Part shown: positions 12,201 through 23,346 of the stretch, piece after piece
Layout: each line of letters opens with the position of its first letter
Numbering within the stretch: position 1 is the stretch's first letter
Assembly (NCBI GenBank): GCA_963931925.1
Contig: OZ007579.1
Coordinates: 27,066,367 to 27,130,366, forward strand
Source: Onchidella celtica
Taxonomy: Eukaryota; Mollusca; Gastropoda; Systellommatophora; Onchidiidae
DNA length: 64,000 bases
Direction of reading: 5' to 3'
The notes under the pieces: generated by a model
The model's database searches: none
What the model was told of the DNA's origin: nothing
The model's input: the letters and a program-made list of their open reading frames with translations, nothing else
Made by a program: the position numbers and the translations under genes

Positions 12201-15200
12201 TGCACTTGACATAAAATTGGGGCTGAAAATTTCACAATTTAAACCACATGTAGTTTAAAGTGCAATTTGTGTGTTGTGATTAGTTGACATTTCTTGTGGC
12301 AAAAGATGAATATGTTCGTCTATTTTGTTCCACATTACAGATACATTATTGTGTAGATACAACTTTTGGCGGTTATTCTGCTCTGATGTGCTTGAAACTA
12401 CAGTCAGAATCCAGGCTTATTGTAAATATGGCAGAATATTGAAAAAATTGTCATACTTCTCTTGCAGCAAGGAGTCACTTACACGTGAACTTGTTTTTCG
12501 CTGTTACTTTCTGTCTATCAGTGACAACTCCAAGATTGAGGCATTCTCATTCCTGATGAAATGAAATTCATAGAATATTTAGTACTGTAATATCTCAATA
12601 AATGATGTCAATATGATTATTTTTTAAATTTTGTGATCTCGAAGACCGTTGAGGATTGTTAAAATTGTCCCAGTATTGTGTCATGGATGTGTGATGAGGA
12701 GAATTGCCAGAGTTAGGCTTTTGGCAGGGTTGTTGTGTGGCAAATCTTCTTCTCTGAGCTCTCCAATGGAACGAGGAATGTTGGGGCCCCAAAGAGACGT
12801 TACAAAGACACTCTCAAGCAATCACTGAAGGCCTTTGCCATTGATGTGAGTGAGTGGGAAAAGCTCTCGCTTGATCGTGCAAATTGGAGGGCGGCCCTTA
12901 CCAGAGGCAGCAAAGGCATGGGAAGCTGACAGAGTCCAGCAGGCTATCAAAAAAAGAGAACGGCGCAAGAAAAGGCCCAGTGGTACTGAATCAACGGAGC
13001 ACTCTTGTCATTTATGCGGAAGGGTCTGCAGGGCAAAAATAGGACTTATCAGTCACATGAGAAGCCATAAGTCATGAAAGAACAGTCTTTCCATTCTGTC
13101 CTCTGTGTCCTTTAGTTCTCTTTATTGTCCATGTGTTGAAATTCTCAACAATTTCTGTTCTTTATTCCTCTGGTGTTGTTAAGGTCATCATCATACCTGA
13201 TGGACGAACTATTATTATTTTGTGTGGCAGTAGGGCTATTATTACCCATGGGAAAGCACACCATTATTCTTGCAGTCATCATATTTTCTGCCAAATCAAA
13301 GAGGTGGGCAGCATATAATTGTTACAGGAGTTCATAGGCCCTCATGAATGGAAGTGAATTTGAATGTTTTCCTGCAGTTTAAAGATTCCCAATGCCTTTA
13401 CTATGTCCCCAAAGAAAAGATATGGTTAAGGTCGGAGATAAATCTACACCATGTAAAAAAAGTGCCCAATTTTTTACCAAGACCTGTACCACTTTTCGAC
13501 CAGAGGAAGGTTCTAAGGTTCAGAGATTTGTAATGATGAAAAAGTGTTTCTTTGCTTTGTTCATAATTCTGTCACTGAGTTTCAGTCTGATCCTTTTTTT
13601 TCATGCATGCATGTTCACAAACTCATAAGCCTATGTCATGGCTTTTGTAGAATACTCTGTGCGCACAAATGGGCCTTTTTTGTACTAATTTCGCTATTAA
13701 TTTCTATCTCGCTGAATTTTGTGAATAATCATGCGCATATTGGCACATGTGATAATCATAATCGATTCTTTTTTTGTCAATTCCTTTCGACGTGGAGAAG
13801 TGCCTGTCTTCCGAATGGGACAACTAGTACTAGAGCAATTAGATAAAAATAAATCTAAATAAATAAGAACCAGGCAAGTGCGCCTGGGCAACTCCATGTA
13901 TCCCAGCCAGTGAATGAATAGATTTTAAAAATATGTATGCAATAGTTGTATAAGTTAACAGTAATTAATGTTCCTGTGACTAGCATAAAATTTGTGTATG
14001 AGGATGACAATGTTGAAAGGAAAAATTTCCTCATTTTTTAAAATTTATCAGTAGCACTGAAAAATCAAGAGTTCCAGATGATTGAGATGACAGTATTTTT
14101 TAGAGAGCTTGAAATAGATCAGAACAATCCATCCTTCAACAAAATCCACACATGTTGAAATCAGGAATTTTCAAATTTAAAAATGAAGATGCAATTACAA
14201 TAGTATGTACACTCTTTAATTTGATTGTTATTGCTCACCATTCTTTCATTTTGTTACATTTTGTCTGTCTTCTTACTTTTTTCTAGCACATTGTGACAGT
14301 TATTATGTCGACAAGCTTTCTCCAAACTCAAACTCTGTTTGACAGGTACTTGAAGTACTTGAAAATATATATATAGGCAAAGTGCGCACATGAGAAAGTC
14401 CTCTTGGTTTTATAAATCTGTTATACTTGTTGCAGTAAGTGCTGAACATTAATTTGATAGATATCTGACCCTGATGCAGACCATGTTGTTACCTAGCAGT
14501 ACTGATTAAATTAAATACTGATTGCAGGAAGAAGGATGTCACCAGAAATCTGTGATTAGGAATCATGGAAAATTCTCCCTCGTCGAGCAAGGTGTACTGA
14601 TGATCTCTCTTAATCTTGAATTATTTTATTTTACAGCTAATGTGGGCAAATCAAACGAGGCATACAAAAAGGCCACAGAAATAGCTAAAGACAAGATGCA
14701 GCCAACACACCCTATAAGACTAGGATTGGCACTGAACTTTTCAGTGTTTTATTATGAGATCATGAATGAGCCTGATGAAGCCTGCAAGTTGGCCAAAGCA
14801 GTGAGTATTTGTGAAATGTTGCAAAAGAAAAGGTTAATGCTGGGGTACTTTTGAGTGTTAGCTAGAAAGACAGAGTGCAAGCATGGCCTTTTATCCCTGT
14901 TATAATATTGTTGAGACATTGTCCTAAGGAATTTAACAGAGTATTAATATTACTTTTCAAGACAGATGGAAAGTGATGTCCTGTGAATATTGGCAGATTG
15001 TATGATGAAACCATGTTTCAGTTGCAGTGGCCTCTCCAGTGGTCAGCCTCACCAGAACATCTTTTTTTATAGTCTAATAGTTCCTAATTCAATTACACGT
15101 TGCAGTCTAATTATGAAAGACCAGAGTCTTTAATTCCGTCAGTAATTTTCTGTACTTTTTCAGAGGAGAAGTCGTCTCCCTTCTTGAAGATTTTTAGACT

Positions 15201-17572
15201 ATATTGTGGATAAAGGTCTTTGCTCGTTCATATTGTCCAACCATGTAATGTATCTTTCTTGAAATTTGGATGTCTCTCCTCAGGCATTTGATGATGCCAT
15301 TGCCCAGTTAGATCAGTTGAACGAAGAATCCTACAAAGACAGCACATTGATAATGCAGCTGTTGCGAGACAATCTCACAGTAAGTGTATTGTAGTTTTAT
15401 TAGGTCATAATTTAACTCATTTGACTTATTCTCTGGGTACCAGTGAAAAATAGAATATTTTGACAAATGCATCACTTTATTATGGGTGGAATTATTTTAC
15501 TCTGGAGAGTATGTCGAAAAATGAATGCAGCATCATTTATGTGCATCAAAATTCTGTTTACTACCCGCGAACAAAGCTAGAAAGGTTTATAAAAAAAACA
15601 TTTCAGAGAGGGATGAAAGATGACATACCGGACAGACATGCCATTTTGTACTCAATTGCATATTTTGATATGCAAAACTGACAAAATTACACAAGTGCGC
15701 ATTTCTAAACGAAGCTATATTTTTACGAGTGGCACTCTTTCTGCAAGAGACCAGACAGAAGGCCTCAAGCTGGAAGTAAAAACTGAGCTTAATTGGGGAG
15801 AACTTTGCTGGGGACACTCTTTGACTTGGCCTAGGCTAGGTCTAGATCTATGTTTGGATTTAAGTGGAATAGCGTTTGTGTTCTGGGCCTTATTTGGGAC
15901 ACGGATTTGAGTTGAAATAATGCTGAATTAAATCATGGCTACACGGATGAAGCAAGGCTTCCTCAACTCCTGCAAGAAGTCCTTCCCATTTGTCAAGGAA
16001 TGCACATCAAAAGGGAATGATTCTCAATACTATGCACACTGCACTTTCTGCAAGAGTGACTTCAGTATTGATGCATTGGGCTTGTGAGATATAAACAGAC
16101 GTCAGAGTGGAACAAAGCACACCGAGCTTGAAGAAATGAAGATTGATGCCCAGTCAGTGGATAAATTCATGAAAAATCTTGAGGCATCTGTGACAGTCAG
16201 CAAAGAAAGAGGAAAAGCTGTTACAAGACAATTTAATCAGAGCTGAGGCCATGGTGGTGCAGTTGATAGCTGACTTGAACCTATAATTGTTGAATACACT
16301 AACATTAGCTGTGAAGAAAAGTGTATCCTGATTCCGAAATTGGGTTTCAAATAAAAATTTTTTTTCCAGAAAATAAGCAAAAATAGCAGTTTTTGTTGCT
16401 AAAAATAAGCAAAAGAATTATGGCCTGGCAAGTCTGACTGCACTATTTCAGAGAGTGATGAAGGGTGACAGACTGCACCATTTCACTGAATTTTGAACTG
16501 TGTGGAATAACAAAACGCAATAAAGTAATCTCAGAATGTTAAAACACTTGAAAAGACATGATTGCAGTGTACTGTTTGTTAAGCAAGAAGACAGACAAAT
16601 GAGGTGCCTGTTAAATAGAAATTCATAAAAAATTAATCTCACACTAGAGAGTTCGTTCCACTACTATTCAAAAGCAGAGTGGTCAAGCTAACATCCTTGC
16701 GGTACTCAGATCACATATTTGCTACTGGCACGAGTTATGAAGTGTCCAATGTCACAGCTGTGCATCTGCGATAATAGTAGTGTAGCATCATGTGCCATTA
16801 TGGCACAAGTACATAGAAAGCGAGTCGGTGTGTCAAAGGGAGATATACTGAGAGGAGAAAAAAAATTACATTTTATGCTTTTCGTGTTTTTACAGTCCAT
16901 TGCTTTCTGCAGAATTTTACATTTAATTATGGCAAGGAACTGAAGGTTCTTTACTAACTTGGAATGTCTTGTTAGAATTGAAAAAATGGTTTCTGTCGCA
17001 TATGTGTAGCCACCCAACAAAATGAGGCGCATCTCGCATTACCCAATTCAAGAAAATTGTTAAAAGGCATCAGAGGGTCAATTTTATTGATTTTGAGTTT
17101 TCAGTATTTTTAACCTCTTTTACTATTTTTTTCCCAAATGACAGTGCTCATTGAGAACGGTAGATGCCTCAAAATTGACTTTTAATTGAGTCACCATCAG
17201 TAATTTTGTATTTCTAAGCTGAAACTTTAAAAGCATTTTTCTCAAAACTCGGATTGTGTCAATCCTGTCTTTGAGAGGCCATATCTTCTCGGCTAATTAA
17301 GTTACAGCAATATTTTTTTTTTACCCAATGAAAGGGCTTTGAATAACCTATTTGGTGATACCAGTGTCTCCATACCACCAAAATGCAAGAAGTGCCTCAT
17401 TTTGTCCGGCGCTACACATATGTACTATATCTTCTTACATGTATTACCTTTGTGCTCTTGCACACTATTAATGAAAACCATCAACCTGGTGTAACATTTG
17501 CTGTCTTATCTGTTTCAGCTGTGGACATCTGACTCACAGGCAGAAGTTGAGCAAGAGGCCGAAAACCAGTGA
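269..17572 (+). CDS. YWHAZ: 14-3-3 zeta-like adaptor protein, five coding exons
   Basis: The coding exons are 269-598, 11903-12038, 14637-14800, 15284-15379 and 17519-17572. All junctions are GT/AG and phases agree, giving 259 residues plus stop. The spliced product carries the 14-3-3 signature blocks [16 protein letters not shown] near the end of helix 3, [18 protein letters not shown], and [20 protein letters not shown]. The phosphopeptide-pocket residues (Lys and Arg of helix 3, the R-Y pair in GDYYRYL, and the [11 protein letters not shown] helix) are present. 14-3-3 proteins are cytosolic dimers that bind phosphoserine/threonine motifs in kinases, channels and transcription factors. [16 protein letters not shown] and SICNDVL are closer to zeta/beta than to epsilon. 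Compared with usual zeta proteins it has about six extra residues at the N-terminus, about six between helices 2 and 3, and about four before VFYLKM. The ATG at 269 follows an A-rich context and no upstream in-frame alternative is evident. Intron 1 is 11.3 kb and filled with transposons. Confidence 0.96.
599..1188. other. 14-3-3 intron 1, proximal part, nothing recognised
   Basis: This is unique-looking AT-rich intron sequence between the exon 1 donor (TTG|GTAAGT) and the left target duplication of the Merlin element. No reading frame or repeat was recognised. Confidence 0.5.
1510..1585 (-). repeat. tRNA-derived SINE head fragment inside the Merlin element
   Basis: Read on the minus strand, the sequence has an A-box-like TGGCTAAATCG and, about 35 bases later, a B-box-like GGTTCTAATCC within GGTACAGGTTCTAATCCCGC, the arrangement of a tRNA-derived pol III promoter. 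It does not fold obviously as a functional tRNA and stands alone, so a SINE remnant nested in the transposon is the best reading. Confidence 0.45.
2132..3265 (+). pseudogene. Merlin transposase (ISXO2-like DDE), one in-frame stop
   Basis: A single frame runs from 2132 to 3265 with one interruption, TAA at 2600-2602, splitting it into 156-codon and 196-codon open parts. The first half is Ser/Thr-rich with a KRRK basic patch, then a zinc ribbon with CTKCGK and later FRCHKRSC. The second half is the ISXO2-like DDE domain: [19 protein letters not shown] (first acidic residue), [30 protein letters not shown] (second Asp), and [14 protein letters not shown] (Glu of the triad with the conserved WW). 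This domain cuts and joins transposon ends. The stop lies between the ribbon and the catalytic core, where other Merlin proteins have a helical linker. No frameshift is needed, so this copy looks recently inactivated, unless the TAA is bypassed or spliced around. I chose the ATG at 2132 because it opens the frame; an upstream start is not excluded. Confidence 0.85.
3361..3586 (+). repeat. Tandem duplication inside the Merlin 3' end
   Basis: Two units of 109 and 117 bp (3361-3469 and 3470-3586) both start with CGGCCTACGGCCTCGATGAT and end with CACTTTATACGAATTT. They differ mainly by a T/G change and an 8-bp insertion in the second unit. Each unit contains AAGTGGCGCTCGAGT, the inner part of the right inverted repeat, so that string occurs three times between 3424 and 3814. 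Confidence 0.85.
3836..9641. other. 14-3-3 intron 1, middle part, no gene seen
   Basis: This is AT-rich intron sequence with poly-T/A runs and only short spurious reading frames. A perfect CAAGATGGCGG (YY1-type) string lies at about 4742, and a tRNA A-box-like string near 6125 may be a SINE scrap without a B box. A short imperfect inverted repeat with CATTGATT ends spans about 7209-7436. I see no exon with conserved protein content. Confidence 0.4.
9642..9755 (+). repeat. 114-bp fragment of the 5' end of the 1204-bp LTR
   Basis: These 114 bases match, without a difference that I can see, the first 114 bases of the LTR at 35531, beginning TGTCATGATCACATTAGG and ending GCTGTTCTCGTG, after which the match stops abruptly. 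At the one variable site in that stretch it carries T, as the right LTR does. The octamer GTTCTTAC occurs at 9617-9624 and again at 9755-9762, overlapping the fragment end. Confidence 0.85.
10385..11522. mobile_element. hAT-like element with GATGCCACCC ends and subterminal repeats
   Basis: The sequence starts GATGCCACCC (10385-10394) and ends with its exact inverse GGGTGGCATC (11513-11522). Inside both ends are direct copies of ATTCCGATTTTT or ATTCAGATTTTT: about four after the left end and three before the right end, all on the same strand. Termini of the type CAGAGATGCCA are common in hAT elements, and a second element at 24144 shares AGATGCCA. I found no convincing target duplication. The interior carries a 94-codon frame (separate entry). 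Confidence 0.55.
11046..11330 (+). CDS. Unrecognised 94-aa frame inside the hAT-like element
   Basis: The frame begins [16 protein letters not shown] and ends in a region with [13 protein letters not shown] just before a T-rich stretch. I do not recognise the family and see no zinc finger or catalytic motif. It is central within 10385-11522, so it may be a remnant of an element-encoded protein. Its codons are less AT-rich than the flanks, which is mild support for past coding. It could also be chance. Confidence 0.25.
   Translation: MNMEKVDLAWAQTAKLRHDIGSVKTFLSTEEAKIMHHICAVWHSNPNMSRQLLSYITVGKTQLQSKDVFQCFPGEDFFFSFDQDQDKVWIIKYG
12690..13077 (+). pseudogene. LINE reverse-transcriptase C-terminus, 5'-truncated remnant
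   Basis: The frame at 12735-12929 includes [20 protein letters not shown] and [15 protein letters not shown], and the overlapping next frame (12850-13077) ends [20 protein letters not shown] followed by MRSHK. This is the usual C-terminus of endonuclease/reverse-transcriptase LINE proteins of invertebrates, ending in a CCHH finger. A -1/+1 shift joins the two parts, so the copy is dead. It lies in 14-3-3 intron 2, sense orientation. Only the last 130 or so codons remain. Confidence 0.75.
15633..16436 (+). mobile_element. BED-finger element with CAGAC(A/T)TGCCA ends
   Basis: The left end CAGACATGCCA (15633) and the inverse of the right end, CAGACTTGCCA (ending 16436), form a short inverted repeat. 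The flanking hexamers ACCGGA and ACTGCA agree at four of six positions, so a decayed 6-bp duplication is possible but weak. The interior encodes a zinc-finger fragment homologous to that in 24646-25716, whose ends have the same CAGAC-TGCC core. It lies in 14-3-3 intron 4. Confidence 0.5.
15935..16246 (+). pseudogene. BED-type zinc-finger protein fragment, one in-frame stop
   Basis: A frame of 104 codons starts at ATG 15935 ([16 protein letters not shown]) and reads [14 protein letters not shown], then a TGA at 16085-16087 inside the finger, then continues open through [17 protein letters not shown] to TGA 16244-16246. The CxxC, SDFSI and distal TKH residues match the BED-like finger found at the N-terminus of many hAT-type transposases and their domesticated relatives. 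No catalytic domain follows, so it is a truncated non-autonomous remnant. Confidence 0.65.
16999..17422. mobile_element. MITE with CATATGTGTAGC inverted ends
   Basis: The left end begins CATATGTGTAGC and continues to ACAAAATGAGGCGC. The inverse of the right end begins CATATGTGTAGC and continues to ACAAAATGAGGCAC, so about 33 bp are inverted with a few mismatches. TA dinucleotides flank TGTGTAG at both ends, as in Tc1/mariner-type insertions. It is 424 bp, has no reading frame of note, and ends 97 bp before the last 14-3-3 exon. Confidence 0.6.
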
Positions 17573-17634
17573 TATGTAGGGCCCGTCTATTATCTACGTT
17601 CTTTTAATTATGAATTTCAAGCAGTTTACAAGAA

Positions 17635-18027
17635 AATAAAAACAACTTTCAGTCATCATTTGTTTGCCATCTTGAGCGCCACGACCCAGGCCCGTTCCCA
17701 TGCCTTCGCCCTGTGCTCATTCATCTCCCATCACATTTCACTTTCCCCCTCCCCCGTTCCTCCTCTACTGAGTTGGGTTCCGTAGTCTAGCCATCATCAA
17801 TCACTTATACTTTGACAAACTCGCGCATAGTCATGCATGGAAGCTTTGCGCCTCTGTACATTGATTTTAAAGTTGAACCACAAGTGTGTGTTACACATTA
17901 CAGAATTGCTGATTAGCGGGTTTGGATTGTGGTTTTGTTTAAGGAAAGAAAATTATCAAATTTTTTTTTCTTTTGAAACATTTGTCCATTTATAATTTTT
18001 CCTAGTGAGTTATACCCCTGAAATAAA
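17635..18027 (+). terminator. Candidate polyadenylation signals of the 14-3-3 gene
   Basis: AATAAA hexamers occur at 17635-17640 (62 bases after the stop codon) and at 18022-18027. Both are on the sense strand and could define short 3' UTR forms. 14-3-3 zeta mRNAs often have long 3' UTRs, so more distal sites are possible. Actual use cannot be read from the sequence. Confidence 0.4.
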
Positions 18028-21000
18028 AGTATTACACTTCGTCATCGAAGGAACTGGTGAAGCCAACAATGATTGGGGTTAATATTTTTTTGTCCTTTAC
18101 ATATTAGGCTGAATGCTAGTCTTGAGAACTAACTGTGGCAGATGGTGTTAATAAAATGCTCAGTCGATAAACTTGTTTGTTGTCAATGTGTTGAAGGCAG
18201 AAGTGGTTGCATTTATTTATATTCAAGTTAACTATTTCACATAAATCTAGGGCCAGAAATGTATGGCTTCCTACATGCCTTGCTCCTTCGAATGTTACCA
18301 TAACAAGTGTCAAAGTGGTCAAGTTTATCAGTGATCACCCAGTTAGAGTTATTGTTCAACTTTTTTTTTTTTGTTTTTGTTTTATAATTACACCGGTCAT
18401 CTTAGATTTGATTGTTGAATGTTTGTGTTTAGATTTTTTGCAGTTTTTGTCCGTTTTGAATGATCTTCATGCTTGATTCAGTCATATAATGAATATCATT
18501 ATATCATGCCCACACTGGCACATTGATACACTCATTTGTAAAAGAAACAGGAGTTGCTGAAAGACTATTGTGTATGATTGAATGTAGTTCACTAAAACTG
18601 ACAGTAGAGTGCAGGAGTCCTATAACATCTTGTGCAGAATTTGCCAGTGCATGAAGAACTTGATCAAAAAATTGAACAATCACTAAAAGAGTTGCAAAGA
18701 ACCAGAATTCTCAATTCTACTTTTACAGTTGAAAACTTCATTGAAGAGTGATCACCAGACAAGGTAGTGAAGACTGGAGTTTATTCTCGTTACAACACCT
18801 TTGCAGGATGGAGGTTTAGGGAAATATTGCAGCGTCACATTTGTAAATGTTTTTATCAAAGGAACATTGCTTGAAAAATGGTTTGATTGCAACCAGAAAT
18901 ATCATTTAGGCACCTTCTTCAAGAATTAACTGTATATCTGGTTCAGGTAATGAATGCTTATCTAATAAACTGAGGAGGTAGCTTGGAAAGTACACATTCT
19001 GGTGGTTATTGCTGTGAATGAGAATAGAGAGAAAGATATTTCCCGCCCTTCACCAGCAGTTTACAGAATTCTTTCTTGCTTACAAACCATCTATGTAAGA
19101 CAACGCTAGTTTTAAGGACATGAAGAAAGACGCCCACATTGTGAAACATGGAAATTTGACAAGGCGTAAAGAAGAAATGTGGGGTGTGTTCAGGAAGAAG
19201 GGTATGACAAGACAAAGCAGTCGACAAGTCTCCAAGTGTTGCTTCATTGCAGTAATCACCACTTGACTTTTTTTTAATTTTTATTATTAATAAGTGCTGA
19301 TTCATCTTTTGCTTCGCCTGGTCATCAGTTGTCATTGCTTCATCACCACCACCACTACTACGATACTTTATATTACTATCATTATATTATTATTATGTGT
19401 ATGTCAAAGTTTACACACTTATAGCTGTTATTGTATGGGAAAAAATAACACTAATTTTTTTTTGTCGTCTGTGATCACATGTGAATGATGGTATGATTGT
19501 CAGGTTTTGTTTGTTTGGTTTTTTCTCCCTTTCCAAGACTCAGTAATATTTTGTTCTTTTTTTTTTTTTTAAACTATTGCACCCAGTGATTTTTGAGTGG
19601 TTCTGTGAAAGTATTGGAAGTGTGTTTGCTGACTTTTTTTTTTTTCATGTTGCTATTAGATAACAAAAGATGTGTAGTTTGTTTGATTTTCTCACTCTAT
19701 GTCATGGCATCCTTAGCTTGTTTTGAAATAATTTTTTTTAAAATTAAGGTGACTGTTAATGTTCTCTTTCCCTCATTTTTTTTCTTCTTTGTTTTATTCT
19801 GTAATTTGTTTTGGTCTTCTTCATTCACAGTATCTCAATATTCTTTGTTGTGCATTGGTGTTTTCATACCTCTCCTGCTTTTTATTCATCTTGAAGGATA
19901 ATTCATTTGTTCAGTGTTATCCTCAGTTCAGTTTCCTTGTGACAGTTTCAATATAATTTCACTTTTTTCAACAGTTGGAATTAATAATTGGAAGATGTTG
20001 TTACCTTTTTTGAACTCGTAAATCTCAGTCTTACATGCAGTTGTCGTGTGGAGCAATTTTCTTACTTTTTTGTCCCTTTTGCATTTTATAGTTTGTATTG
20101 CTGACGAGTTTCAAGCATAATAGTAATACTTTTGTCCCACATGCCTGGTTTGTTTTGAATATTATAAGTCTCCATGGAAAAGAAGACAAAAAAATAGCCC
20201 TGTTTATCACTCAGCAATTGGTCATTTGTCCTCCCCATGTTTATAAGTTTGAATCCAAGCTCCAAAGGAATCTGTATTATTAGCCAAATAATTGTGAATT
20301 AATCATTCCTAAGTTCCATTTGAGTTTATGCTTTGAAACTAACATAACAACCCCATACATTCTGTGTTTGTGTCGTATTTGGTTGTTTGATTATTATTTC
20401 CATATCAGGGCTGCATAAAAGTAATTTTACCCATCATCTTTTACCCCCCCTCGTTACTCACTGTCATTTAATAGAACACTTACTGTAGTAGCTAATTACA
20501 CTGTAATATTCAAGGGTTGGTAGACATAACATTGTTATGGTGAAATATTTTTTAGCAGTGCATTGCATCTGGTCTTAGTATTTTATTTTTCAGTTACATC
20601 TACCTTATTCATGCAAAGAATTATTACTAGGTTTATTCGGTGCAAAATTCATTTATCTTATTTATTTAAACCTTTCCCACCTCATGTTTGTTTTTTATTT
20701 GTGTTAGGTTTCCACTAACTTAATGCGGCAATATCTTTGTATTCTTAGTTTCCTTGAACAGCTGTTTTCGTCGTGTTAAGTGATTGTAGTTGGTAGTCCT
20801 GTTCAGTCAAAGATTGTCCTCCTTCCCCCTAGTCTATAGGTCACCTGTGTGTTGGGGCAGATTCAAAGACAGACATTTTCCAGTGTGAAATATCTGTTAA
20901 AATTGGATTCAAAACCTCAGCCTGCCTTTGTAAATCATGCCAAAAGTTGATTAACTACATTTTGCTGAGAAGGGATTACTGATTAGCTGAATCTGCCTCT

Positions 21001-21640
21001 TCACCATTGAAGATATTATAACCTTGCAATTGTTAATTAACCAAGTCCATCAAATGTTGATTTAAAAATCAAGATTGCTTTGCCTGTAATTCTTCATTGC
21101 GGAAAGAAAAAATGACTAAAGAAGTATCGAAACTATGCTTTCACGTAGAATTTATTTGTCCCTGCCCCTTGAAAAGAAATTTCATCCTAGATATTTATAC
21201 TTTTTTTTTTCTTTAGGTGTTGCTAACTGTATTTTTTTTGTTTTTTTTTTTGTACTGTATCTTTATATAATTAAACCATAACTGGTTCACACACCTTTGT
21301 ACGTGAAAGTCAAATGAAAACTTCATATGATAAAAACGATCATGAGCTTGTTAGAAAATTTCAATTTAGGCCACTTGAAAATAAACATTGCGTATGTGTT
21401 CTAAGTTATATCTTTCAGTGTTTTCATTTGTGGTTGTTTTATTCTTGTTGAACTTTCTTTTTTTTCAAACCTCAGGATTTGTTTGAAAAGTAAAAAAAAA
21501 AAAAGCAAAAATTCCCAACAAGACGAGTTGATAAATCCTATCAATATTGAGAACTACATTTTGAAAGGAAAGAGTGCATGGCTGAACAGTCATAAGTAAA
21601 GCAGATGCAGATGAACAGAATATTAATACACTTTTTGTAT
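18028..21640. other. Intergenic or distal 3' UTR sequence between convergent genes
   Basis: This T-rich sequence has many poly-T runs (for example near 19560, 19630, 21205 and 21240) and no recognised exon. It could contain distal 14-3-3 3' UTR. A TTTATT (AATAAA on the minus strand) at about 21648 could end the TAF5L transcript. Reading frames here are short and T-run driven. Confidence 0.4.
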
Positions 21641-22069
21641 AGATGGTTTATTACAATTTATGTACATCTTGATCATCATTACAAAGGAAACAAACAACAG
21701 GCCTTAGTTTAAACTTCCAATGAATAGTGCAAAATTTACACAAGCACCACTATGGCAGATAATTTTTCTGACAGTGAACAAAAGAAAAATAAAATGCACT
21801 GATTCAACTACATTTAAAACATCATCTAGATCTACACCTTTGTGCATAAAACAAAACTGCTGTCTGGTACAAGAAAATGAAAAGTGAACAAATTTTTTTT
21901 TAAAACTTTCACGTATATTTTTACCCAAATTTTCTCTATTGAAATACTAATAGCATACAATTTTGCAAAATGAGAATCATGAAATTACACGTAGACTATG
22001 CAAATCAGCACATCCTGAAACGAAATCCTCTCAAAATACAGTACAGTACATTCAATCTTCAGTTGGCCA

Positions 22070-22245
22070 GATCACTGAGAGAGAGACTCTTCTCTTGACA
22101 ATTTTTGAGGCACTCTAGGGAAATGGAAGACTTGGAATAATGTAAAGAGGCTGGCCCATGATAGAGAGGGATGGAAGGTGTTTGTTGGTGGCCTATACCC
22201 TGATCCAGGGTGAGAAAGGCAATGATGATGATGATGAGGGAAATG
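22070..22245 (+). pseudogene. LINE ORF end with ATG-repeat tail
   Basis: Read on the plus strand, the segment encodes NVKRLAHDREGWKVFVGG and then runs into a tail of ATGATGATGATGATG after the stop. The RLAxDRExWKxFV pattern followed by a short tandem tail is the usual end of an endonuclease/reverse-transcriptase LINE. It lies downstream of the TAF5L stop codon, antisense to that gene, perhaps within its 3' UTR. Confidence 0.55.
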
Positions 22246-23346
22246 GCCCACATTGCCAATTTTTTTTTCAAAACTAAGTCAAGGGTGTACCGTAAAAGTA
22301 TAAACTGTCCTGAGAAGAAGGCACTTCATTTCATGTGAAAATGTTGAAAATTGACAAAGTTATGGCTATTTCAAGGTGGCAAGGTTGAGAAAGTCGCTTT
22401 TGACTTGAGAAATAGGCGCAATTCATTAAAAGGCAAAAGCCCAGGCATAAGGAAATGACAGGAATCTTTATTATTACGAAAACTGATTCAGGGCCAGGAA
22501 GTCCCTGTCCACATATTTTTGGCTTAGTCTGGAAAGTGTCGAGTGTGATGTGAACTGTTTCCCTAGAGCATCTCACAAATGTTCCAGATTATCAGTTTGA
22601 TAATAAATTCTAAAGTGACAATGACATTCCCTGTGTCTGCACCGCAACTCTAATTACCTTTTCACATCTGACATAGGATCAAGTTTGATCACTACAATTC
22701 AAATTGAGGAAACTTAAAAATCTTACATCCACCCGTTGTTCACAGTTCAAACATCCTTTGTTTATTCCTTACTGGAACATGAGACAAAACACAAATATGT
22801 CAATAAATAATATCGTAATCACCTGCGCTGTATTTTATAATCTGATATTGATGCTTTGCTCTAGTAGTTGGCATACTTATACTTATAGATTCGTAGACTT
22901 CTATAATTCCTTCACTGTCAACTAATTTAACATAATTTCCATGGGTTAAAGTATTAATATTGTCTTCTGGTGACTGGACTAAAACAGCGCCATTGCTTCT
23001 CATTGACGCCATGCGTTAACATCATTAGCAGATTCACACGAATCCTGCATCTCATTCTGAACTTTAATGCTCTCTCACAAATCTTGATGGCAAAACACAC
23101 GAATAGATGGCAGCTTGAAGAAGTGTGAACAATTTTAAGACATGTTCAAGCATTAGTCTGTAGCTGTAATTACAGGTACACATGTATAGTATAACAGTCT
23201 AAAGCTTATTGATTATTTTTGACACCATACACTGATTAGGAAGCTCGAAGACATGTCTAAGGTATACCCTCTGATTCTGAGTCATCACCATTTAAGTCAC
23301 AACTGTTGCCTTCAGGATGCTGGAACAGAATGTTCCAGAACTTGTG

